DNA of 64,000 nucleotides. Source: Micromonospora rubida. GTDB lineage: Bacteria > Actinomycetota > Actinomycetes > Mycobacteriales > Micromonosporaceae. Positions 15,214 to 23,255 of the stretch are shown here, piece after piece. The stretch covers positions 124,001-188,000 of the forward strand of contig NZ_JAAALO010000010.1 of assembly GCF_009908295.1 (NCBI RefSeq). The letters run 5' to 3'. The first letter of the stretch is position 1, and every line of letters starts with the position of its first letter. The notes under the pieces are model-generated. The model saw only the letters and a program-made list of their open reading frames with translations, was not told where the DNA came from and did no database searches. A program made the position numbers and the translations under genes.

Positions 15214-16023
15214 CGGGACTTACGTTCCACTGTTTGGGATAACTGAGGATCTTGGAAGCAAATGGCCCTTGGAGGGGCCACTTCCATCCAAGGTCTTCCA
15301 TGCGGCCAGCCGTGGCCCGGGTGGGCGTCGGAAATGGCGCTCGTAGGCGTGGCGTGAGGGTCCGGGGGCTCGTTTCGAGAACTTCGACGATCTTCTGAAA
15401 CGGCTCTGCCTGCGCTGCTCCCGCCAGCAAGGGCGCGTCTCCGCCAGCCACCCCAGGCCGGGAGGGCCGCCCGGCTTTGCCGAGGCGTGAGGGCCGTGGC
15501 CGGGGCGGAGCTGTGGGCGAGGCGGTCGATGCCATGGGGCGGCGCCTATGGAGCTGAGTCGTCCACGTCCTCACGGCCGGTCGGGCCACCGCCGTCGGTT
15601 ACCCACCGCCGTGTCGGGTCGTCGCTTGCGGTCGCCGGGCACGGCGAGCGTGGCTGATGTCGTATCCGACTCAGCTCCACGGGCGCCGGGAGACATACCT
15701 GCCGCAGAGCGGCACCCACGCCAGGAACACGAGAGGCCAGCAGAACCGTAACGCTCCGCGAGCGTTGCACAGGGGGCAGCAGAGCAAAGGGGCCGCTGCG
15801 GTGTTGCCCGCCGGTCGGCGACGATGTCAGCGTCGGCGTTCCGCCCCCGCCCCGCCCCCGGGGTGGGGCTTCACGATCGTCTGCTGACGACCCGTGCCGG
15901 CGTGTGACGGGAAGCGGCCCGGTTCACATCGACGCCAATCTCTGGCGCGAGCGGCCCTCGCATGGTAGGAATTTGCCAAGTTCGGCGTTGCTCGCGAAGG
16001 ATTTCACCCACGGAGAGGCCTCG
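15214..16023. other. Long stretch without a supported gene
   Basis: It holds a hairpin at 15254-15285 (TGGCCC/GGGCCA core with GGAAG/CTTCC outside, a possible terminator for the GNAT operon) and a 131-bp segment bounded by 13-bp inverted repeats (15549-15679). GGAGAGG at 16014-16020 is the ribosome binding site of the next gene. No coding frame resembles a known family. Confidence 0.45.
15549..15679. repeat. 131-bp element with 13-bp terminal inverted repeats
   Basis: TGGAGCTGAGTCG (15549-15561) and CGACTCAGCTCCA (15667-15679) are perfect reverse complements 105 bp apart. GGCGCC occurs just outside both ends (15541-15546 and 15683-15688), but that is a common word here. It has no coding content. 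Confidence 0.5.
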
Positions 16024-17715
16024 ATGAGGATAAGAAGGATCATGGCCGGCCTCACGGCCGCCATCGTCGCTCCGGCTGTGGCGGCCACCCCGACCTGGGC
16101 GGCCCCCACGGACGAACAGGTCGTCAGCTACCGCGGCTACCAGGTGTCGGTGCCGGCTAACTGGCAGGTCGTCGACCTGTCCACCGACCCGCACGCGTGC
16201 GTCCGGTTCGACCGACTCACGGTCTACCTCGGTCACCCGAGCGCCGAGCCCTGGTGCCCCGCAGGGCTGGTCGGGCGTACGGCAGGACTGATCATCGAGC
16301 CGATCGACGCCGTCACCACCGAGCGCCTCAGCGCGGACACCGCCGTCACGGCCAGCGGCCGGGCGACCGTGGATGCCCTGGTGTCCCGCGACGGGACGGC
16401 CCAGGTCGCGGTGCGCGACGCGGGCGTACTCGTCACGGCCCTCCACACCCCGGAGACCGAGCCGGCGGTCCGCCGGATCCTGGCCGCCGCCAAGCTCGGC
16501 GCGGGTGCCAGGCCGGTGTCCCTGGACGCCGTCCGTGCGGCCTCGACGCCCGCCACGGTGGCGCCGTCGCTGGCGCCCGGCCCGCAGCCGGGCACCTACA
16601 CCGGCAAGGGCTTCGACACGTGCACCGCCCCGTCGCAGTCGACGATGGACACCTGGCGCAACAGCTCGCCCTACCGCGCCGTCGGCATCTACATCAGCGG
16701 CGCGAGCCGATCCTGCACCCAGGCCAACCTGACCGCGACCTGGGTGTCCAACCAGGCCGCCAAGGGCTGGCACCTCATCCCCATCGAGCTCGACCGCCAG
16801 GCGCCGTGCGGCACCCGCCTGCCCAAGATGTCGTACGACCCCGCCACGGCGCGGTCCGAGGGTGCGACCCGGGCGACCAGTGCGGTGAACGCGGCCAAGG
16901 CGCTGGGCATCCCCGCCGGGAGTGCGATCTACAACGACATCGAGCAGTACCCGGCGGGTGAGTCGTGCAAGGCGGCCGTGCTCTCGTACCTCTCCGGCTG
17001 GACCGAACGGCTCCACACGCTCGGCTACCTCTCGGGCATGTACTCCAGCGGTTCCTCCGGGGTCCGGGATCTGTGCAACGCGTACAACGACACCCGGTAC
17101 ACCCGCGTCGACCATCTCTACCTCGGCTGGTGGAACGGCGTGGCGAACACCGACGCCGGCGACTACTGCCCGGACGCGTACTACAGCAACCACCAGCGCA
17201 TCCACCAGTACACCGGTGACACCAGCGAGACCTGGGGCGGCGTGACGATCTACATCGACCGCGACTATCTCGACGTCTCGACCGGCACCACGGAGCCGCC
17301 GCAGGGGTTCACCGTCACCGTCGACAACACCACCACGGGCCGGTTCACCGCGAGCGCGAACTGGAGCGTCTCAGCCTATTCCAGTCAACGGTTCGGCACC
17401 GACTACCGGTTCGCCACCCCGACCCCCGCCAGCGACGCCGCCTGGTTCGCCGCGGACCTCCCGGAGACCGGCAGCTACGAGGTCTCGGTCTGGTACCCGG
17501 CCGACCCGGGCTACAACGACTCGACCCCGTACGTCGTCGCCACCACCAGCGGCAGCCAGACGGTGAAGGTGAACCAGCGTCTCAACGGGGGACGATGGGT
17601 GTCACTCGGCGTGTTCACGCTGGCCGCAGGCGCGGGCAACAAGGTGGGCGTGAGCCGGTGGACCAGCGGCACCGGCTACGTCATCGCCGACGCGGTCCGC
17701 ATCACCCGCGCCTGA
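16024..17715 (+). CDS. Secreted DUF1906 (Rv2525c-like glycoside-hydrolase-like) protein
   Basis: 563 residues. A Sec signal peptide RIRRIMAGLTAAIVAPAVAA is followed by an AxA-type site (TWAAPTDE). An N-terminal region (30-170) of unknown family comes first. The DUF1906 domain (about 195-420) starts TYTGKGFDTCTAPS and contains GIYISGASRSC and IYNDIEQYP, with acidic residues at TIM-barrel strand ends as in GH25-like folds. A C-terminal beta-rich carbohydrate-binding-like domain (430-563) carries SANWSVSAYSSQRFGTDYRF and GTGYVIADAVRITRA, like golvesin/xanthan-lyase C-terminal domains. It probably acts on or binds cell-wall or extracellular glycans. The ATG at 16024 has GGAGAGG upstream. Stands alone; the hairpin at 17750-17788 ends it. 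Confidence 0.88.
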   Translation: MRIRRIMAGLTAAIVAPAVAATPTWAAPTDEQVVSYRGYQVSVPANWQVVDLSTDPHACVRFDRLTVYLGHPSAEPWCPAGLVGRTAGLIIEPIDAVTTERLSADTAVTASGRATVDALVSRDGTAQVAVRDAGVLVTALHTPETEPAVRRILAAAKLGAGARPVSLDAVRAASTPATVAPSLAPGPQPGTYTGKGFDTCTAPSQSTMDTWRNSSPYRAVGIYISGASRSCTQANLTATWVSNQAAKGWHLIPIELDRQAPCGTRLPKMSYDPATARSEGATRATSAVNAAKALGIPAGSAIYNDIEQYPAGESCKAAVLSYLSGWTERLHTLGYLSGMYSSGSSGVRDLCNAYNDTRYTRVDHLYLGWWNGVANTDAGDYCPDAYYSNHQRIHQYTGDTSETWGGVTIYIDRDYLDVSTGTTEPPQGFTVTVDNTTTGRFTASANWSVSAYSSQRFGTDYRFATPTPASDAAWFAADLPETGSYEVSVWYPADPGYNDSTPYVVATTSGSQTVKVNQRLNGGRWVSLGVFTLAAGAGNKVGVSRWTSGTGYVIADAVRITRA

Positions 17716-17749
17716 CCGGCGGCACGAACGAGCGGCTGTGACGCGACAG

Positions 17750-17788
17750 CCGATGGTCCGGGCCGATGTGGTCGACCCGGGCCATCGG
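17750..17788. terminator. Bidirectional hairpin terminator
   Basis: A 13-bp stem CCGATGGTCCGGG/CCCGGGCCATCGG with one T-G wobble and a 13-nt loop, between the convergent DUF1906 gene and the membrane operon. Confidence 0.75.
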
Positions 17789-17814
17789 CTCCGGCCGACC
17801 GTACCCATGGCAGG

Positions 17815-18753
17815 TCAGCTCTTCTCGGGCCGCACCCCAGCGATCGACCGGGCCCGCCGGCTCAGCGCGTCCACGCGCTCGGTGAGTTCGCGTACGGCAG
17901 CCTCGTCGTCGCCGTCGACGGCCGTGATGCCGTCGAGCAGCTCGGCGTACTCGGACGTCAGCCGCAGGTACCTCCGGCCGAAGTTCCGGTCGAAGCCGCC
18001 GGGCCGGCGGTCCGCCAGGGCGTACCGTTGGTCGAGGTCGATGATCTGTTGGGCCAGCACGGCGGCGGCGGCGCTCAGCGCGCTGCGGTCGTCGGCGTGC
18101 TCGTCGCGCCGGCTGCGGCGGGTCGCGGCGAGCCGGCCGGCCCGGCGGCCTCCGATGTAGAGCCCCGTCGCTCCGGCGACGACGCCCACGATCGCCGCGG
18201 CCGCGAGCAGGTACCGGGGCAGGGACGGGCTGATCGTGCGGGCCCCGTCGGGAACGGTGCCGCTCTTCACCAGCAGGTCGTAGTTGACGGTGGCGACCTT
18301 CAGCGCCTCCAGGGGACGGCCGACGAAGGCGTCGATGCCCCGGCCGACGGTCATCTCCGCCACGGCGGCCCGGCCGAAGTTCTCCTTGTCGCGGCGGGGC
18401 AGCAGCGCACAGCCGTAGGTGTCGTAGTCGTCCCCGTCGCGGCTCAGCACCAGCACGACCGTCCCGTCGGCGGCGCGTTCCACCTGGTGGCAGGCACCCC
18501 GAAGGTCGGCGCCGGGTTCCAGCAGGATCACCACCAGCCGGCGGTTGCCGATCACCCGTTCCGCCGCTGCCCGGTCCAGGTCGACGCCGGGCGCGGCGTA
18601 GACCGACGAGGTGCGGACCTGGCGGGCCACCGGGCCGTCCAGCGCGCCGCCGGTCCACAACGCCCAACCCGCCAGGACCGCGCAGGCCAGCACGGCGAGG
18701 CGGAAGGGCGCGTCGACCAGGTCGGCAGGCCGGCGTCGTACGGGTGGTCTCAC
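17815..18753 (-). CDS. Conserved membrane protein, last gene of a coupled operon
   Basis: 312 residues from a GTG (18753) whose GTGA overlaps the stop of the previous gene. A membrane helix at about 18-38 (LAVLACAVLAGWALWTGGAL), an outside domain (40-170) with RRLVVILLEPGADLRGACHQ and GDDYDTYGCALLPRRD, a second helix (178-205, YLLAAAAIVGVVAGATGLYI), and a cytoplasmic helical tail with RYLRLTSEYAELLDGI. The layout (TM, extracytoplasmic alpha/beta domain, TM, coiled tail) matches its operon neighbour at 18750-20156, so the two may be distant paralogues forming one complex. No enzyme motif recognised. Confidence 0.72.
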   Translation of the reverse strand: MRPPVRRRPADLVDAPFRLAVLACAVLAGWALWTGGALDGPVARQVRTSSVYAAPGVDLDRAAAERVIGNRRLVVILLEPGADLRGACHQVERAADGTVVLVLSRDGDDYDTYGCALLPRRDKENFGRAAVAEMTVGRGIDAFVGRPLEALKVATVNYDLLVKSGTVPDGARTISPSLPRYLLAAAAIVGVVAGATGLYIGGRRAGRLAATRRSRRDEHADDRSALSAAAAVLAQQIIDLDQRYALADRRPGGFDRNFGRRYLRLTSEYAELLDGITAVDGDDEAAVRELTERVDALSRRARSIAGVRPEKS

Positions 18754-20156
18754 GACAACCTTTCCCGCAGGTAGAGGTACGGTCGGTAACCGGGAATGCC
18801 CAGCGTGCGGGCGGCGTCGTCCAACTCGTCCGCCGCCTCCGTCAGCAACGTCCGGACGTGCCGGTCCGGCAGGCCCTCGCCGAGCGCCTCGCTCGCCGCC
18901 CGAAGCCTGACGATGCCCCGGGCCAGCGCCGGATCGCTGCGGGCGTCGGTCAGCAGCGACATCTCGACGGCGAGGGCGGTGAGACCGGCCAACCGCGCCG
19001 GGATGCGGTCCCGGCGCGGGCGGTGCCGACGCGGTTCACGCGGGCGCGGGCTGCCCGGGCGGATCCCCGGGCCGGCCGCGGGGCGGCGCAGCGACCGGAT
19101 CGACAGGATCAGGAACACCGCCACGCAGACCGCGAACACCCACGGCAGCGCCGGCAGCGCCACCCGCAGCGGATCGATCGGACGGTACGGCAGGGGCCGC
19201 TCGAACAGGCCCGCGTAGCGGACGTCGGTGACCCGGTCGAGGTAGGTCGCCAACACGTTGCCCTGTGGGTAGTCGTACCGGCTGAGCCGGCTGCCGAACT
19301 GACCGTAGAAGCTCGCCCCGGCCAGCTCGGCGAAGTCGTCGTGCCCCGGGCCGTGGTACTCGATCCAGAGGCCGTACAGCACCACGATCGGGGTGCCCGG
19401 GAAGAGCCTGGTCAGCGCCGGACCGTACCGGGGCACAGGTGCGCCGTCGCGCTGCGGGGGAAGCGCGACGAAGCGGGCGCCGTCCGGGAAGGCGTTCCTG
19501 GCGTTGTCGGCGGGAATCTTGGTGAGCGTGGCCCCGGGCGCGCGGTGCAGCCCGGTGGCCCGCAGATCGGCGGCGACGACGGCCAGCTCACGGTCGGTCG
19601 GCTCCCGCCACCGCAGCTCGGCGCGGTCGGGCGGCGTGGGCTGGTCCGTCAGCTTCGCGATGAGCGCCGCCAACGGCACCGTCACGTCGCCGGCGGCGAA
19701 CTGGTCGCGCCAGCTGGGCAGGTCGTCGGCGGTGGCCTGGTAGATGCTGCCGGTCACCTCGGTGCCGATCACCCGGACGGTCGCGTTCTGCACGTCCCGG
19801 ACCCGTTCGCGTTCGTCCTCGTCCAGTCCGGGTGGGGCGACCAGGATGCGGACGTCCCGGTTTCCGATGAATTCCCGTATCCGCTGCTCGTCCCACCGCG
19901 CGGTCGAACCTGGCAGCCGCACCACGGGGTGGGCGGCCACCAGCGCGGTCATCTCGGCCACAGAGGGCACGCTCGCGTCGCTCAGCTCGCCGGCCGAACC
20001 CTCCTCGACCCCGGCCGAGGACGACGGCGACCTGCCGTAGCTGACGTCGACGCTCTGCCGCTGGGCGAGCAGGAAGACCACCAGGACGACCACGGCGATG
20101 CCGAGGAACGCCCAGCGCAGCAGCTCGCGGGGGCCTCGGCCCAGGCGGCCGGTCAT
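18750..20156 (-). CDS. Conserved membrane protein, middle gene of a coupled operon
   Basis: 468 residues from the ATG at 20156, which overlaps the upstream stop (ATGA). One N-terminal helix (about 15-33, FLGIAVVVLVVFLLA) precedes a large extracytoplasmic region (40-325) with REFIGNRDVRILVAPPGLDE and FPGTPIVVLYGLWIEYHGPG. A second helix at about 335-355 (ALPWVFAVCVAVFLILSIRS) precedes a basic cytoplasmic segment and a helical tail ending LGIPGYRPYLYLRERLS. No signature of a known enzyme is seen. Co-translation with both neighbours argues for a membrane complex. Annotated as hypothetical. Confidence 0.75.
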   Translation of the reverse strand: MTGRLGRGPRELLRWAFLGIAVVVLVVFLLAQRQSVDVSYGRSPSSSAGVEEGSAGELSDASVPSVAEMTALVAAHPVVRLPGSTARWDEQRIREFIGNRDVRILVAPPGLDEDERERVRDVQNATVRVIGTEVTGSIYQATADDLPSWRDQFAAGDVTVPLAALIAKLTDQPTPPDRAELRWREPTDRELAVVAADLRATGLHRAPGATLTKIPADNARNAFPDGARFVALPPQRDGAPVPRYGPALTRLFPGTPIVVLYGLWIEYHGPGHDDFAELAGASFYGQFGSRLSRYDYPQGNVLATYLDRVTDVRYAGLFERPLPYRPIDPLRVALPALPWVFAVCVAVFLILSIRSLRRPAAGPGIRPGSPRPREPRRHRPRRDRIPARLAGLTALAVEMSLLTDARSDPALARGIVRLRAASEALGEGLPDRHVRTLLTEAADELDDAARTLGIPGYRPYLYLRERLS

Positions 20157-20458
20157 GCGTGCTCCCGCCACAGCCGGTCGGCCTGCCGGGCGTACCCGGC
20201 CGCCGCCCGCGCCGCTGCGGGCCCGCCCCGGCCCGCGGCGATCAGCTCGGCGCGGGCGAGCAACTGCTCGGCCTCGGGCACCCGGGTCGCGGCCGCGTCC
20301 CGGCTCACGGCCGCGCTGTCGATCTCCGTGCGGGCGGTGGACCAGGCGGTACGGCGAGCCTGCTCCCGGGCCCGCCACCAGGGCAGCAGGGTCGTCGCGA
20401 AGCCCGCACCCAGCAGGAGCACGCCGCCCACCAGCCAGATCGGGAGGGTGTGTGACAT
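20153..20458 (-). CDS. Small membrane protein with helical tail, first gene of the operon
   Basis: 101 residues. A single hydrophobic helix near the start (LPIWLVGGVLLLGAGFATTL) is followed by a WWRAREQARR basic patch and an Ala/Arg-rich amphipathic helix (40-101) likely to form a coiled coil. Its TGA overlaps the next start (ATGA). Family not recognised. The position at the head of the three-gene operon and the helix-plus-coil shape suggest a structural partner of the two larger membrane proteins. Confidence 0.65.
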   Translation of the reverse strand: MSHTLPIWLVGGVLLLGAGFATTLLPWWRAREQARRTAWSTARTEIDSAAVSRDAAATRVPEAEQLLARAELIAAGRGGPAAARAAAGYARQADRLWREHA

Positions 20459-20801
20459 GCGCTCCAGCCTTGTGCCGAGGGGGCGGCGTCAGTCGCCGAG
20501 ACAAGCGGGTACCGCCGATCATGTCAAAACGTTCGGCACGGTGCACTCGTGTGCCTGTCCCGTGACCGACCCCTGCCGCATCCTGGCCGAAGGCCGGGCG
20601 CCGGCCAGCGCGACCGATTCTCCCGGCCCAACCGCTGACCTGCCGGGCGCCGGTGGACCAGTGACCCGGCCGGCGGCGGACCTTGGACGCTTCCTGTCGC
20701 CCACGAACGTGAACTGTCCACAGTCCCGAAGGAGGACGGGCGGCGGGTAGGTAGGTAGGGGTGCTCATCCGGGGTGCCGCGGTCCGGGGAAGGATCGTGC
20801 C
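20459..20801. other. Divergent intergenic region
   Basis: It separates the minus-strand membrane operon from the plus-strand small membrane gene and presumably holds both promoters. A GTAGGTAGGTAGG run is seen near 20749-20760. No gene is supported. Confidence 0.4.
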
Positions 20802-21203
20802 GTGAACACCTCGACGCGTACACGTGCTCTGCTCGGTGGGTTGGTCCTCACGGTGTCGACGGTCGCGGTCTGGTGGGCCTGGCTCGGCTGGGACACGGAG
20901 TACACGGTCGACCCGGTGACCGACTCGGTCAGCGGCCCGTACGACGTGTGGCAGGTCGCCGGGTGCGTCCTGTCCCTGGCGGTCATCGCGGCCGTCGGCG
21001 GCTGGCTGTTCAGCCCCTGGCTGGTGGTGCCGGTCATGACCGTGGCGTTCACCGTCGCCTGGGCGTGGCGGGCGGCGACGAGCGACGACTCGGGCCTGTG
21101 GGCGATCGGCGCGGTCCTGATCCTGGTCGGGATGGCGGCCGGCACGACCGTGGTCAGCGCGGTCGCCCACGCGCTGCGTCGGCGGCGCGCCGGCGGCAGC
21201 TGA
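20802..21203 (+). CDS. Four-helix membrane protein of unknown function
   Basis: 133 residues with about four hydrophobic helices: ALLGGLVLTVSTVAVWWAWL (9-28), WQVAGCVLSLAVIAAVGGWL (50-69), VVPVMTVAFTVAWAWRA (76-92) and AIGAVLILVGMAAGTTVVSA (101-120), then an RRRRAGGS cytoplasmic tail. A loop YTVDPVTDSVSGPYDVW lies between helices 1 and 2. No known transporter or enzyme motif. Length and layout fit the many small integral membrane proteins of actinobacteria annotated as hypothetical. Not obviously in an operon; the nuclease gene follows after 177 bp. Confidence 0.7.
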   Translation: MNTSTRTRALLGGLVLTVSTVAVWWAWLGWDTEYTVDPVTDSVSGPYDVWQVAGCVLSLAVIAAVGGWLFSPWLVVPVMTVAFTVAWAWRAATSDDSGLWAIGAVLILVGMAAGTTVVSAVAHALRRRRAGGS

Positions 21204-21274
21204 TCCGCACCGGTCGCCGCGCCGAACCTGGCGGAGGAGCGCGCCGGCCGGTCAGCCCGGTCTCCCCGGCCACG

Positions 21275-21344
21275 GCCGTACGGCCGCAGGCCAGGCGAGG
21301 ACAGGGCCACTGCCGTACGGCCGCAAGCCAGGCGAGGACGGGGC
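21275..21344 (+). repeat. Imperfect tandem repeat, two 33-bp units at 37-bp spacing
   Basis: Units start at 21275 and 21312, share CCGTACGGCCGCA and CCAGGCGAGGAC and differ at about two positions. They are non-coding, upstream of the nuclease operon. Confidence 0.6.
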
Positions 21345-21380
21345 AGCGTCCGCGCCGCCGGCTCGGTAGCGTGTGTGGCC

Positions 21381-22517
21381 ATGCGCAGCGCGGCTGGTCC
21401 GGAGTGGTGGACCGCCATCCCGCCGCTTCGCGTCAGCCACCTCGCGGGCGTCGACCCCGAGCTGCTCCGGTTGGCCCTCGACCCGCTGCCGCCGTCCGCG
21501 CCGGCCGTGCTCGCGTACCGCCCGGGTCGTGGCCTGAGCCTCGACGGCCTGGTCACCGCCGTGCTCGACGAGCTGGAGGGCGCGGCCAGGGCGTTGCTTC
21601 CGCGCTGGCTGCCCGACGCGGACCGGCTCGACGGTAACGGTCCGCTCGGCCGGGCGGCCGTTCGAGGGCTCGCCGCCCGGCTAGCCGCCCGATCCGACCA
21701 CTTCGGGCCGTTCCTCGCAGACCTGGCCGAGCGGGCCCGACACGACCGGGGCGCGGCGGGCGACGCCGTCCGGGCCCGGGGCGACCGGGAGGCGGCGGGC
21801 GACGCCGGCCGGGCCCGTCGCCGCTCGCGTTTCCCCGCCGAGGTACGCGCGGCCGGCCTGTCCCGGGTCCTCGCCGACGCGTACGGCCGGGACGCCGTGG
21901 CGTTGCTGATCGAGTCGCCGCAGGTGGCCGGGCCGGAGGACGAGCGAATCCTCGTGGCGGCGGCGGAGTGGCTGGCGCAGCACGGCCGGTGCGCGGTGTG
22001 GATCGCCGGCCCGCTCCGACCCGGCATCGACCGGGTACGCCCCGTGCGACTCACCCTCCCGGCGCATCTCACCGAACTGGCCGAGGGCTCCCGTCGGGTG
22101 TCCGGCAGCGTCGGCGGCCCGGTCGGTGCGGGCCTGGCATACCCGCCGCTGGCCGGGACGCCCCGATCGGACAGCGCCGCCGAGCAGGCCCTCGAACGGG
22201 CCCTCGCCCCGCACGACTGGGCCCGGGGCCGGCGGTGGAACCATGTCCACGAGTGGCACCCGCTGGGTCGGTCGTACCGGCTGGATCTGTTCTGGGCCCT
22301 CGAAGGGCTTGCGGTCGAAGTGGATGGCCCGGAGCATCGGGGAGCCATGATGTTCGCCGACGACCGGCGGCGCGACGTCCAGCTCCAGCTCCTCGGGCTC
22401 GACGTGCTCCGGTTCACCAACGAGCAGGTGTTGGCCGACGTCCAGGCGGTGGCCCGGAGCATCCGGGAACTGTTGGCCCGACGACGCGCGGCCGGCGCGC
22501 ACCCCCCACAGGAATGA
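21381..22517 (+). CDS. PD-(D/E)XK-like endonuclease protein, first gene of the dual-ATPase operon
   Basis: 378 residues from the ATG at 21381 (a GTG at 21375 is also possible). The N-terminal two thirds (1-270) is helical and unrecognised. The C-terminal ~110 residues read GRSYRLDLFWALEGLAVEVD, then RRRDVQLQLLGLDVLRF: an (R)LDLF..AVEVDG core, i.e. D-x(n)-E-x-D as in very-short-patch/DUF559-type nuclease folds of the PD-(D/E)XK superfamily. It is separated by 6 bp from the winged-helix gene and so co-transcribed with it and the HerA-like ATPase. A nuclease beside a HerA-type motor is a usual defence or DNA-end-processing arrangement. Target unknown. Confidence 0.75.
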   Translation: MRSAAGPEWWTAIPPLRVSHLAGVDPELLRLALDPLPPSAPAVLAYRPGRGLSLDGLVTAVLDELEGAARALLPRWLPDADRLDGNGPLGRAAVRGLAARLAARSDHFGPFLADLAERARHDRGAAGDAVRARGDREAAGDAGRARRRSRFPAEVRAAGLSRVLADAYGRDAVALLIESPQVAGPEDERILVAAAEWLAQHGRCAVWIAGPLRPGIDRVRPVRLTLPAHLTELAEGSRRVSGSVGGPVGAGLAYPPLAGTPRSDSAAEQALERALAPHDWARGRRWNHVHEWHPLGRSYRLDLFWALEGLAVEVDGPEHRGAMMFADDRRRDVQLQLLGLDVLRFTNEQVLADVQAVARSIRELLARRRAAGAHPPQE

Positions 22518-22523
22518 GGCACC

Positions 22524-23255
22524 ATGTCGAGCGACACCGCTGACCTTCCGAATCTCACCCCCAACCAGATCTACGCGCTCGTCGTGCTGATGGTGGAGGC
22601 CAGGGAGCTGAGCAACACCGAGCTGCGGGAGCTGGCCGGTTTCCCCCTCACCGGTGAGCACGGCAAGAAGCTCGTCAAGGCCGGCCTGATCCAGACCGAC
22701 CGGAGCCACCGCCCGTTCACCCACGAACTCACCGACGAAGGGTGGCGCGTGGTGCGGGAGCTGCACACCGGCGCCCCGCCCAAGGCGGGTGGTTCGGCCA
22801 GCCGTTCGCTGTTCACCCTGCTCGGCAACCTGCATCGGGGCCTGGACCGGCTTCGGGTCAGCCACGCCGACCTCTTCAAGCAGACCGCCGCCACCGCGTC
22901 CGCGCCGGCGGCCGAGGCCGCGCCCGTACCCGCCGCGCCGGCCGCCGCGTCCGCGCCGGCCGCCGCCCTGGCGACGCCCGCCGACGGCGGCAGCGACGTG
23001 GCGGAGCTGATCCGGGTCGCGTACCGGGAGCTGGCCAAGGCCCCCGGCGCCTGGGTCGGCCTGGCCGACCTGCGCGAGCGGCTCGGCGACACCGACCGCG
23101 CCGCGGTGGACGCCGCGCTGCGGACCCTGGTCCGGCAGGACGGCGTACGGATCATTCCCGTCGCCAACAGCAAGTCGCTGACCGCCCGGGACCGGGCGGC
23201 CGCGGTACGCATCGGCGAGGAGGAGAACCACACCCTGTCGATCGGTGCGGCATGA
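22524..23255 (+). CDS. Double winged-helix protein, adaptor of the dual-ATPase operon
   Basis: 243 residues. A first winged-helix-like module (8-75) reads NLTPNQIYALVVLMVEAREL..LAGFPLTGEHGKKLVKAGLI. An Ala/Pro-rich linker (about 125-150) follows, and then a second module (155-240), VAELIRVAYRELAKAPGAWV..AAVDAALRTLVRQDGVRIIP. Two DNA-binding-type domains joined by a flexible linker suggest a DNA- or protein-bridging part, not an enzyme; no catalytic residues are seen. Its TGA overlaps the ATPase start (ATGA) and it follows the nuclease gene by 6 bp. Family not recognised; the wHTH reading is by pattern and moderate. Confidence 0.7.
   Translation: MSSDTADLPNLTPNQIYALVVLMVEARELSNTELRELAGFPLTGEHGKKLVKAGLIQTDRSHRPFTHELTDEGWRVVRELHTGAPPKAGGSASRSLFTLLGNLHRGLDRLRVSHADLFKQTAATASAPAAEAAPVPAAPAAASAPAAALATPADGGSDVAELIRVAYRELAKAPGAWVGLADLRERLGDTDRAAVDAALRTLVRQDGVRIIPVANSKSLTARDRAAAVRIGEEENHTLSIGAA

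Noticed and set aside
18750..21170. 806-codon minus-strand frame including the middle membrane gene
   Set aside because: Family-like sequence starts at the ATG 20156 with an ATGA overlap; the upstream part is antisense or intergenic.
21275..21344. CRISPR-like direct repeats
   Set aside because: Only two units with a 4-bp gap and no unique spacers; an ordinary tandem duplication.
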